Source of the DNA: PWPS01 sp964573145
GTDB lineage: Bacteria; Patescibacteriota; Minisyncoccia; Minisyncoccales; PWPS01
NCBI GenBank assembly: GCA_964573145.1
Contig: CAZNIM010000016.1
Location: 1 to 18,188 of the forward strand
Reading direction: 5' to 3'
Length of the DNA stretch: 18,188 nt
Below, one piece after another: positions 1-6,407 of the stretch (positions are counted from its first letter, which is position 1; each line of letters begins with the position of its first letter). The notes under the pieces were generated by a model. That model worked only from the letters and a program-made list of their open reading frames with translations, made no database searches and had not been told where the DNA came from. A program made the translations under genes and the position numbers.

Positions 1-2
1 TA

Positions 3-56
3 AAGAAGAAAGGCAAAGAGGTGTGTTTGGATAAGAAGTGTAGCTACGAAAAATAG
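3..56 (+). CDS. C-terminal tail of an upstream gene (possibly DNA topoisomerase I)
   Basis: An open frame enters from the left edge and ends at TAG (54-56), giving 17 residues ending VCLDKKCSYEK. A rho-independent terminator follows 22 bases later, which supports a real gene end. Two cysteines four residues apart, followed by an aromatic residue and a final lysine, recall the last zinc ribbon of bacterial topoisomerase I. Seventeen residues are far too few to be sure, so the identity is only a guess. The other two + frames also hit stops early (TAA at 1-3 and at 32-34). Confidence 0.4.
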   Translation, partial: KKKGKEVCLDKKCSYEK

Positions 57-77
57 ATTAGCGATAAAAGCAACAAC

Positions 78-102
78 AAAACCGCCCTTCCAGGCGGTTT
101 TT
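78..102 (+). terminator. Rho-independent terminator
   Basis: The 9-bp stem AAAACCGCC / GGCGGTTTT surrounds a 6-base loop and runs into T's. It follows the partial gene ending at 56. Confidence 0.85.
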
Positions 103-106
103 AAAA

Positions 107-305
107 TTGTTACAGCTCCAATCTGTTACAAGGTGGAAAATTTAAGTCAAAAAGGATAGGTTTGCAAGGTCGCTAAGTTAAAGATAGGTTGGACCTATCA
201 AATTTTATTACATAAAATATTGAACTTGTGGGGGTTGGGCCTTGCGTAAAGTGGTCCTATTTTAACGCCCCAGGGGCGTTAAAATGGGGGTGGAAATGGG
301 GTAGA
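107..305. other. Non-coding stretch with several inverted repeats and G-runs
   Basis: No convincing protein gene is seen between the terminator at 78-102 and the one at 306-336. The stretch holds a 7-bp hairpin GATAGGT-TGG-ACCTATC (183-199), a second 7-bp hairpin ATTTTAT-TAC-ATAAAAT (202-218) and a long palindrome at 260-284. The + strand carries G-runs near 229-238, 273-276 and 286-300. GATAGGTT occurs twice (near 155 and at 183). It could hold a structured RNA or simply be the end zone between convergent genes. No known RNA family was recognised. Confidence 0.5.
260..284. repeat. Near-perfect 12-bp palindrome
   Basis: TTTTAACGCCCC (260-271) and GGGGCGTTAAAA (273-284) are exact reverse complements separated by one base. 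A realistic hairpin would be about 10 bp with a 5-base loop. No T-run follows on either strand, so it does not read as an ordinary terminator. It could be a protein-binding operator or part of an RNA structure. Confidence 0.7.
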
Positions 306-336
306 AAAAGAGAGAGAGTCGGTTAAGACTCTCTTT
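306..336 (-). terminator. Rho-independent terminator of the 57-residue membrane protein gene
   Basis: On the - strand, AGAGAGTC pairs with GACTCTCT around a 6-base loop (313-334 in window coordinates), followed by CTCTTTTT. It starts directly downstream of the TAA at 340-342. Confidence 0.75.
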
Positions 337-339
337 GGT

Positions 340-513
340 TTATCTCCTCCTTTTGTCAAAGATGGATATTCCGGAAACGGTGAGAACCGATGTTCCGCTG
401 AAAAGCGCCAGGGCCGCTTTTGTGCTCAGTGGATTTTCCACCAAACTCATAAAGCCAAAAATAGTGCCCGATAGCGCCAAAGAAACAATAAGTAGAACCG
501 GAAAAACTTTCAT
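340..513 (-). CDS. Small two-helix membrane protein, 57 residues
   Basis: This short frame reads ATG (513-511) to TAA (342-340). It begins MKVFPVLLIVSLALSG and ends with a basic tail, FDKRRR. A strong Shine-Dalgarno (GAGGAGGG, complement of 520-527) sits 6 bases before the ATG and a terminator follows the stop, so the gene is very likely real despite its size. Two hydrophobic stretches (about residues 4-25 and 32-52) predict a helical hairpin in the membrane. The first might instead be a signal sequence. It is the last of three similar-sized membrane protein genes on this strand. No family was recognised and no function is proposed. Confidence 0.8.
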   Translation of the reverse strand: MKVFPVLLIVSLALSGTIFGFMSLVENPLSTKAALALFSGTSVLTVSGISIFDKRRR

Positions 514-537
514 ATGAATCCCTCCTCTTCTCCGGAA

Positions 538-565
538 AGCTTAACACAAGAAAGATGATTGTCAA
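538..565 (-). promoter_or_regulatory. Candidate promoter for the 57-residue gene
   Basis: The -35 TTGACA (565-560), a 16-base spacer and the -10 TAAGCT (543-538), which has an upstream TG extension, precede the gene. The -10 matches the consensus at only three positions. The -35 overlaps the last two T's of the preceding gene's terminator tract. Confidence 0.45.
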
Positions 566-597
566 AAAAAGACCCGCTCTTGCGGGTTCTTTTTTAT
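564..597. terminator. Rho-independent terminator, T-rich on both strands
   Basis: The stem ACCCGC (572-577) / GCGGGT (582-587) has a TCTT loop, with A-run and T-run flanks that serve either strand. It ends the - strand gene at 594-785, whose TAA lies in its flank. Confidence 0.85.
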
Positions 598-785
598 AAA
601 TCTTTTTTGCGGAGAATGACTCCTTCAATTACGTGCGCCCAAAATAGAAATCCGATGACAATAACCGAAACGGCGACGGCAGAAATCATGATAGCGGTTA
701 TAAGTTCATAAAGCACTCCGGTGAAAAAAGCGACAATCAGACTGATAACTACAAACAGCAAGATCAATTTCTCTATCATTCCCAC
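594..785 (-). CDS. Small two-helix membrane protein, 63 residues
   Basis: The frame starts at GTG (785-783), seven or so bases after a GGGGGG Shine-Dalgarno (798-793), and ends at TAA (596-594). An ATG two codons further in (779-777) is an alternative start with looser spacing. The product is almost entirely hydrophobic: two membrane helices (about residues 5-24 and 28-52), then a basic tail, RKKDL. It has its own promoter upstream and terminator downstream. The opening EKLILL motif is also found in the next gene upstream (866-1135), so the two may be distant relatives. No known family was recognised. Confidence 0.75.
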   Translation of the reverse strand: MGMIEKLILLFVVISLIVAFFTGVLYELITAIMISAVAVSVIVIGFLFWAHVIEGVILRKKDL

Positions 786-807
786 AAAGCATCCCCCCTC
801 GATTTAA

Positions 808-835
808 AGAATACAATAAAATAAAAAAAGGTCAA
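808..835 (-). promoter_or_regulatory. Promoter for the 63-residue membrane protein gene
   Basis: The -35 TTGACC (835-830), a 16-base T-rich spacer and the -10 TATTCT (813-808) are followed by a 5' leader of about 20 bases. The -35 overlaps the end of the T-tract of the preceding terminator (834-859). Confidence 0.6.
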
Positions 836-859
836 AAAAGGGAGCCCTTTAGGGCTCCT
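834..859 (-). terminator. Rho-independent terminator of the 89-residue membrane protein gene
   Basis: On the - strand GGAGCCC pairs with GGGCTCC around a 4-base loop (841-858) and is followed by six T's. It lies just after the TGA at 868-866. Confidence 0.85.
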
Positions 860-865
860 AATGGC

Positions 866-1135
866 TCATTCTTTTTTCTTTTCGTAGTTTACGATCATTT
901 TACTTATCGCCAACAAAACTACTACTCCTAAAAATAAAACTATGACTGTGAAGACGGCTTCAGAGACTCTTTCAATACTTGATAGTCTCTGAGCTTCGGA
1001 AATCAGGCCACCTTCGGAAAAGAATCCAAAAGCGAACACTACAACTACTGCAAGTAGCAAGATGAGCTTTTCAAAGCCCATCGATAACAACTTTCCGAAG
1101 CTGCCAACTTTTTCTTTTAACAGTCTCATTCTCAT
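866..1135 (-). CDS. Small two-helix membrane protein, 89 residues
   Basis: The start is ATG at 1135, with a good Shine-Dalgarno (AAGGAGAG, around 1142-1149) at normal distance. The stop is TGA (868-866). A basic N-terminus (MRMRLLKEK) precedes a first membrane helix at about residues 22-41. A short polar loop follows (about 42-60), then a second helix (about 61-81) and a charged tail, NYEKKKE. The basic ends suggest both termini are cytoplasmic. The gene has a near-consensus promoter and its own terminator, so it is probably well expressed. It shares EKLILL at the start of helix 1 with the 63-residue protein at 594-785. Its function is unknown. Confidence 0.8.
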   Translation of the reverse strand: MRMRLLKEKVGSFGKLLSMGFEKLILLLAVVVVFAFGFFSEGGLISEAQRLSSIERVSEAVFTVIVLFLGVVVLLAISKMIVNYEKKKE

Positions 1136-1172
1136 TGCATCTCTCCTTTCATAAAATGAGCCACTTTCCTAT

Positions 1173-1201
1173 ATCATACAATAATATATATTATATGTCA
1201 A
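1173..1201 (-). promoter_or_regulatory. Near-consensus promoter for the 89-residue membrane protein gene
   Basis: A perfect -35 TTGACA (1201-1196), a 17-base spacer and the -10 TATGAT (1178-1173) lie upstream of the gene. The -35 contains the TGA stop codon (1200-1198) of the DUF389 gene, so the two units abut with no spare sequence. No terminator separates them, so DUF389 transcripts may also run on. Confidence 0.8.
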
Positions 1202-2178
1202 TGTGTAAGAATCAAAACGACGGCTCCGATTAGAAGAAGGAACCAGACCAAAAGAGCCAATCCGGTTAAGACCCAGGCCTTGAAAGTTTGCCACTGAGTT
1301 CGAGGAGAGATTCGTTGAACCATAAAAGTCAAAACGGCAGCCAAGTTAACACAGATCAGATTAACAACCAAAAGAAGTAGAGCGCCTATCATATAGTCGG
1401 TAAGCCCGGCACCGAGAAGCATTCCAACAGCGATTAGAGGAGGTAAAAGAGATACGGCGACCATCACCCCGGCCAAAGAGGTCAAAGTTCCGGTGGTAAA
1501 AGCGAGAGCACCGACACTTCCGGAAGCCAAAGAGACAAAAACATCCCCCAGCCCGGCCCCCGTTCTCATCGCTATTTCGGGGGTATGAGGATCGACCGGA
1601 AAGATCATTCCGATAATTGTCGAGAAAACCAAAGCGGCCACGATCCCGACCAGCATAGTTTTCAACGCTTCCCAGGTCAGCTTAAAGTCACCGAGAATGG
1701 TTCCCAAAGAAAGTCCGACGGCGGGACCCAAAAGAGGAGCAATGATCATCGCCCCGACAATCATCGGAACATTCCCGCCGACCATTCCGACCGCACCGAC
1801 TATCGAAGCTAAAATAACAAGCACCAGATAAGTAACAGTCAGCTTGGAATTGGCGGAAACTGCAGAATAAAGCTCTTCCCTGCTTATCCTTTCAGAGGTT
1901 TTTTCATCTTCTTGTTTTGGAGTCTTTTCTTCGTTACGTGGTATGGAGGCCTCAACCGGTAGGATTACGACTCGGAAATCTTCTATTTTGGCAAATTCTT
2001 CCTCCATCGCATCGAGAAGACCTTCCACTTTAGCGCCAGCAACAAGAGCTCTTATCAATATTTTTTTATCCGAAATACGGTCGTGCCAAAATTCATCAAC
2101 AGACGCTTTTCGTAAAATTTCATCAGCTTCGGTCTTTTTTTCGAGGGGTAAAAATATCTTAACCAGTCTTAAATTCAT
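1198..2178 (-). CDS. DUF389 (TIGR00341-like) membrane protein
   Basis: The 326-residue product has a soluble N-terminal domain (about 1-80), a charged linker rich in Lys and Glu (about 81-98) and a DUF389 membrane domain from SREELYSAV (99-107) to the end, with about six helices. The segment IVGAMIIAPLLGPAVG (140-155) with its glycines and paired prolines is the family signature, and PPLIAVGMLLGAG recurs further on. The biochemical role of DUF389 proteins is not established; transport has been suggested only from their topology. The ATG at 2178 has no clear Shine-Dalgarno. The gene is read divergently from 2268-2582 and followed directly by the small membrane protein cassette. Confidence 0.9.
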   Translation of the reverse strand: MNLRLVKIFLPLEKKTEADEILRKASVDEFWHDRISDKKILIRALVAGAKVEGLLDAMEEEFAKIEDFRVVILPVEASIPRNEEKTPKQEDEKTSERISREELYSAVSANSKLTVTYLVLVILASIVGAVGMVGGNVPMIVGAMIIAPLLGPAVGLSLGTILGDFKLTWEALKTMLVGIVAALVFSTIIGMIFPVDPHTPEIAMRTGAGLGDVFVSLASGSVGALAFTTGTLTSLAGVMVAVSLLPPLIAVGMLLGAGLTDYMIGALLLLVVNLICVNLAAVLTFMVQRISPRTQWQTFKAWVLTGLALLVWFLLLIGAVVLILTH

Positions 2179-2202
2179 TTTTGTGTAAGTTAAACTTGTT
2201 AA

Positions 2203-2232
2203 ATAATACCAAATAAATTTAAAACTTGCTAA
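2203..2232 (-). promoter_or_regulatory. Candidate promoter for the DUF389 gene
   Basis: The -35 TTAGCA (2232-2227), an 18-base spacer and an extended -10, TGG-TATTAT (2211-2203), put transcription start about 18 bases before the ATG. Confidence 0.5.
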
Positions 2233-2236
2233 TTTC

Positions 2237-2265
2237 TTGCCGAAGAAGTGTTAATTATATATAAT
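2237..2265 (+). promoter_or_regulatory. Candidate promoter for the + strand unit 2268-6363
   Basis: The -35 TTGCCG (2237-2242), a 17-base spacer and a perfect -10 TATAAT (2260-2265) were found. Transcription would start near 2272, which is downstream of the ATG at 2268. Either that start codon or this promoter is therefore not the one used, or the mRNA is leaderless. Confidence 0.5.
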
Positions 2266-2267
2266 TG

Positions 2268-2582
2268 ATGAACAAGCAATATAATACTATGGAGGATTTT
2301 ATAGAAAAAAAGGTGGAAGAGGTGCTCTCTTCTACCCCCTATCAAAATATATCAGAAGAAAAAAGAGCGGAGTTGAGAGTTAAAATCAATAAACATTTGG
2401 AAGGGGTAGTTTTGGAAACTTTTATCAACAGACTATCAGATGAAGAAGCGGAAGAGCTTTTAAATGCAAAAGAAGATAAGTTAAAAGTTTTACGTCGGTT
2501 AGCCGGATCGAATCCAGATTTGGCCAAAGACATCGAACAAAGGGTCGAAAAAGAGGTCGAAACCTTTAAATCCCTTATATAA
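2268..2582 (+). CDS. Hypothetical all-helical protein, 104 residues
   Basis: The product is predicted to be entirely helical, charged and soluble. ISEEKRAELRVKINKHLEG is followed by a long stretch of alternating Glu/Lys helices. The pattern resembles DUF5663-type proteins, which are common in Patescibacteria, but this is an impression of composition rather than a demonstrated match. The ATG at 2268 is the first candidate, and the ATG at 2289 (MEDFIEKK) fits the predicted transcription start better; neither has a Shine-Dalgarno. The stop TAA is two bases before the ATG of the large coiled-coil gene, so the two are almost certainly co-transcribed and may work together. Confidence 0.75.
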   Translation: MNKQYNTMEDFIEKKVEEVLSSTPYQNISEEKRAELRVKINKHLEGVVLETFINRLSDEEAEELLNAKEDKLKVLRRLAGSNPDLAKDIEQRVEKEVETFKSLI

Positions 2583-2584
2583 TA

Positions 2585-3402
2585 ATGAAGGAGTCAAATT
2601 TTGAAAACTCGCTAAACAACAACTCAAAAGAAAGCAAGGGCGACTTCAGTTGGAGTGAAGACAAAAAAGAGGAGGAGGATAAGCTGTCGGCAGATAAAAC
2701 GGCAGAGAGTGTGTCCGATTCCGGAGAAAAAATAGAAGGCGACAAAGAAAAGGCGGAGATAGATATCGAAAAGGAAATGAAAGAAGAGAAGGTGGAAAAA
2801 ACAGTGTCACGTTTGAAAGGCTTAAAAGAAGAGATTGAAGAAACCAAGGCTTATATTGAAGAGTTGAATAACAGATATAAAGAGATACGCTTTGACAATG
2901 ACGATCAAGAGATAGCCATGAGGATAGTGGGAGAAAAAGAAGAAGAGGTTAAAGCGATGGAAGAGGAAAGAAGAGAATTAACCGATAAGCTGATAAATCA
3001 ACTTGAAAAGAATAGAATGAAGGAGGAATCCGAGAATAAAGAGAAGGTAAATAAAGGTAAGAACGAAAAAGAGGAAGCGAATTCAGAAGAAAAAGGTGTA
3101 AAAGAAGATGTAGAAGAAGAGATTCACTCATCCTCGGAGACGAAAAGAGAAAAAGAAAGAATGGGAGAATTTGAAAAAGAAACGGAAGAGATGTTGAAAG
3201 AGATAGACAACGAAAAAGAGGAAGCGAATTCAGAAGAAAAAGGTGTAAAAGAAGATGTAGAAGAAGAAAAGGTAAAAACAAAAGAGGAAGAGAAGATGGA
3301 GGTGATTAAGAAAGAGATATCACTTTTATCCGAAGAGATAAATGATTTGGAATATCCTTTTTCAGACGAAATTTTGAATTTGGACTCCTCGGAGATAGAA
3401 GA
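2585..3402 (+). CDS. 5' part of a large acidic coiled-coil protein (runs into the N block)
   Basis: About 272 residues begin MKESNFENSL and are dominated by Glu and Lys, with long predicted coiled coils (for example around KGLKEEIEETKAYIEELNN). An almost identical 20-residue block, EEANSEEKGVKEDVEE with its flanks, occurs twice. No signal peptide or membrane helix is seen here. The frame continues into the placeholder N's only by accident. The last 55 bases before the N's are repeated after them, and joining at that overlap keeps the frame, so this is very probably the N-terminal part of the protein that continues at 3503-6363 (about 1207 residues in all). The start ATG (2585) lies two bases after the preceding gene and has no Shine-Dalgarno. 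The family was not recognised. Confidence 0.75.
3062..3267 (+). repeat. Two perfect 59-bp direct repeats, 147 bp apart
   Basis: Bases 3062-3120 and 3209-3267 are identical over 59 bp. The 147-bp period is 49 codons, so the reading frame is kept and both copies encode EEANSEEKGVKEDVEE with its flanks. Perfect identity at the DNA level implies a recent duplication or gene conversion. The intervening 88 bp has no second copy that I can see. Confidence 0.9.
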
Positions 3403-3557
3403 NNNNNNNNNNNNNNNNNNNNNNNNNNNNNNNNNNNNNNNNNNNNNNNNNNNNNNNNNNNNNNNNNNNNNNNNNNNNNNNNNNNNNNNNNNNNNNNNNN
3501 NNTGGAATATCCTTTTTCAGACGAAATTTTGAATTTGGACTCCTCGGAGATAGAAGA
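3348..3557 (+). repeat. Identical 55-bp sequence on both sides of the N block
   Basis: Bases 3348-3402 and 3503-3557 are identical over exactly 55 bp, ending and beginning exactly at the edges of the N's. This is what two de Bruijn contigs overlapping by one 55-mer look like when a scaffolder joins them with a default gap. A real unresolved tandem repeat is the alternative. Confidence 0.9.
3403..3502. other. Assembly gap of exactly 100 N's
   Basis: One hundred undetermined bases. The round number and the identical 55-bp flanks suggest a placeholder. The true distance may be minus 55 bases, meaning no missing sequence. Confidence 0.95.
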
Positions 3558-6363
3558 ACATCTCGACTCTTACATTGAAAAGAGGATGAATCCGAAGTTA
3601 AAAATCACCGACATGGAAGACAGGGTGGCTCACGAAATGATAGGAAGAATAGAGTATGAAGTTCTTCCCAAGATAAACGATCTGCTTGAGGAGCTGGCAA
3701 GAAAAGAAGACTTTACGGATAAAGAAATGGAGATTATTTCAAAGTACAGATCGAAGTTCGAAAGATTTAAAAAAGAGCTTCTGGAGAAAAAAGAAAGCAG
3801 TAAAGAAAGAAAAGAAGAGTTTGCCAAATTGCAGAAAAAGTTCGATGAATGGGAAAAGAGTAAAAAAGATGCAGAGCAAGAAGCTGAAGAGAGTGAAAAA
3901 GAACAAGAAAGCAATGAAAAAGAGATTGAAGGGCTGCCCGAGGATTTAGCAGAATACCTGGAAGAAAAGACTTTCGGTGAAAAAAATAAAAGCGTACTCA
4001 AAAAAGCGTTGATGAAAAGCAGAGGTCTGGGAGCTGCCCTGGGTGGAGCTTTGGGTCTCAAATGGATAGCTACCAAAACCCCCTACTTGGGGGAAGTGAT
4101 AAAAGGTACCGGAAAAGTAGGAACGGGAATAGGTGGAGCGATAGCCGGTGTCGGTTTGAAAGCGGGAAGTTACGCAATAGAATGGAGAGATGAACGTAAA
4201 AAATATAGAGAAGTTCGTGATGAACTGAACTATGAAATAAACGACTCTCAAGAAAAACCGGGGGAAGTGATAAAAGAAAGGATGAAAGATCTGGATACCG
4301 ATATAGCTATAGTCGAAGGCAAACTGGAAAAGCTGAGAGAAGAAAAGAAAAAATTAAAAGAAGACGGTGTTTGGTTCTTTCAGCGAGAAAGAAGGGAGAT
4401 GTCGACCGAGATTAAAAAACATATAAAAGTGCTGGAGAGTGCCCGAGACGAATTCAGATACTTATCGGTTGAAATGAAGAGAAGGGAGCCGGAAGTCGAT
4501 GTGATTGATCTAACCAATCACTTGCTGGAAGAAAGAAAAAATCAACTGGAAAAGCTGGCTTCAAAAGGGGGTCCGCATGCAGCTTTACTTAAAGAGATGC
4601 TCGCCGAATTGGATAAGGAAAGTAGTAATGAGTGGCACAAAACCGCTAAAAAGATAAAAGGGGCGGAGACCGGACTCAAGGCAAAATTACGACAAGAAAA
4701 TAGAAGCATGGCAAAGGAGATTCTTATTTCAGCAGGAGCTTTGTCGGTTTTGTCAGTCGCCTTCGAGTACGCATTGGAGGCGGAGCCGGTTCAAGATAAG
4801 ATAAATGAGGTTTCGGAATGGTTCTCCGAAAGAATGTCTTCTCCGGAAAGAGTGCCCGGGCCGATTGAACCGGGATCGGAGGAGCTTATGGGTGAATTCT
4901 CAAGTGAGTTGGATAAAGAAGTTTTTGAAAGAGTTTCAGAACCGGCCTCGGAGGAGCTTATGGGTGAATTCTCAAGTGAGTTGGATAAAGGGGTCTTCAA
5001 GGGAGTTTCAGAACCGGCCTCGGAGGAGCTTATGGGAGAGTTTTCAAGTGAACTGGATAAAGAAATAATAAGTGAAGGGGAAAAGATGATAGAAGAAACT
5101 CTGGAGGAGATAAATAGTGATTTATTCAGAATAAGTGCCGAAGCGGCCGAGATGGAGACCGTTTACACCGCCGAAAGCGGAGACAGCGTCTGGTCTCTTT
5201 CCGAAGACTTCTTATCCGAAAACTTGGATAGCTTTAATGAATTGAGTAGTGAAGATAAAAATTATATTTTAGATCATATCAGAAGAGTCGTAGAGCAAGA
5301 TCCAAGTCGATTCGGGCTCGATCCCGGGCAATCGATAGATCAAATAGCAATCGGTCAAGAAATAGACTTCACTTACCTATTGGAAGGAGAGCTGGAGGTG
5401 GCTCTGGAAAAGGTTGAAGGGTTAGCGGAGACGGTAGTAGAAGCCGAAGAAGCGATCGCAGAAGCTCCGGAAGCAACCAAGCCGGAGGCGGTAGAAGTAA
5501 GTGATCCGATTGCGGAGGCGGCTGAAGTTGAAGTGGAATCCTCAATAAATACTCAAAACGAGGCGGAGATAGAAGATTGGCTCGCGAGAATGCATAAAGA
5601 CGAAATAGGCCCCGTCGGCTACGAGCAAGTTTTAGCCGACCAGGAGTGGGTTGAATTTTTAGCCGAAAAAGAAGGAGTCGGCATCGAAGAGATGGAGGAG
5701 CTTTTAAAAGAAAAACGTTCGGCGGCTCAAGAAGCTATCAAGAGTGGAAGCGAAGAACTTTTAAGAGAATCAGCGGTGGAAGCGGGAACGGAAACGGCTT
5801 TGGAAACGGGAGAGGTGGCCGAATCGGTGGCCGAAATGAACCAAAACTTAGACAAGGTAAAATCCGGAGAAATGACCGGAGAAGAGTTTTTAGAAGAATT
5901 GCACAGTGAAAAATGGAAAGAAGAGGTGCTTTCCGATCCGACTGTCGGAGACTATTTTTACGAAGGATTGGTTGAAGAATTCGAAAGAGATTTACAAAGA
6001 ATAGTTCCCGAAACCGGTCCTTACGAGATAAGCTATTCGGGAGAAATAACTCCTTTCTTGCGGCAACAATTCGCTGAAAATTTCAATTCCTACTTCGGAA
6101 CGGAGATATCTTCGGTTCTTCCGGAAGGAGATATTGTCGATATGCTAAAAACCGGAGAGATAAGTACGGGAGAGTTTTTGGACTGGATGGAGAGCTCTTT
6201 TGACGGCTTTAAGATGGGAGAGACGGTAGCCAGAAGAGAAGATCTACTAAGAGCTTTGGAAACGTATCTGGAAATGGCGAAAAATCCTTCCAGTAGAGAG
6301 GTTTATCGCTCAATGACCAGAGCGTTGGAGATGAGAGTCAGAAGCTTTTTGGTTCTAATGTAA
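3503..6363 (+). CDS. 3' part of a large acidic coiled-coil protein with membrane segments and a LysM-like domain
   Basis: The frame runs from the N block to TAA (6361-6363). Residue numbers are for the joined 1207-residue protein. In order: Glu/Lys coiled coils; a glycine-zipper hydrophobic stretch with LGAALGGALG and GTGIGGAIAGVG (about 427-482, nt 4018-4185); more coiled coil; a membrane helix, ILISAGALSVLSVAF (about 660-679); three copies of a 24-residue repeat containing SEELMGEFSSELDK (about 713-775); and a LysM-like module opening VYTAESGDSVWSL and closing IAIGQEIDF (about 808-882). The acidic helical C-terminal region contains two related motifs, KSGEMTGEEFL and KTGEISTGEFL. A membrane-anchored cell-envelope or structural role is inferred from the LysM-like part. 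The family was not recognised. A TTG at 3529 opens the longest gap-free frame but is probably internal. Confidence 0.75.
4876..5064 (+). repeat. Three tandem 72-bp in-frame repeats
   Basis: Units start at 4876, 4948 and 5020, the last incomplete. Each encodes SEELMGEFSSELDK followed in the first two by a VF..VSEPA segment, 24 residues per unit. The first two units are nearly identical in DNA; the third differs more towards its end. The array sits just after the membrane helix and before the LysM-like module, as a spacer would. Confidence 0.9.
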
Positions 6364-6369
6364 CACAAA

Positions 6370-6391
6370 AAAACTCTCCGTAGAGAGTTTT
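6370..6391. terminator. Bidirectional terminator between convergent units
   Basis: The 9-bp stem AAAACTCTC / GAGAGTTTT has a 4-base loop (6379-6382). The T-run is strongest on the - strand (eight T's), where it ends the V-ATPase operon. The + strand side also runs into T-rich sequence after the coiled-coil gene. Confidence 0.85.
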
Positions 6392-6407
6392 AAATTTTCT
6401 TCTTCTT

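Noticed and set aside
260..284. Palindrome as a terminator
   Set aside because: There is no T-run after the stem on either strand, and a proper terminator for the neighbouring gene is present at 306-336.
356..628. 90-codon open frame on the - strand
   Set aside because: It runs through a terminator and out of frame with the 57-residue membrane protein, which has a proper Shine-Dalgarno and sensible composition.
2585..3532. 315-residue protein running through the N's
   Set aside because: The final residues after the N's are in a frame set only by the arbitrary gap length. The real frame is recovered by joining the 55-bp overlap.
3062..5064. Direct repeats as a CRISPR array
   Set aside because: The repeats are within a coding frame, few in number, of two different kinds, and lack regular unique spacers.
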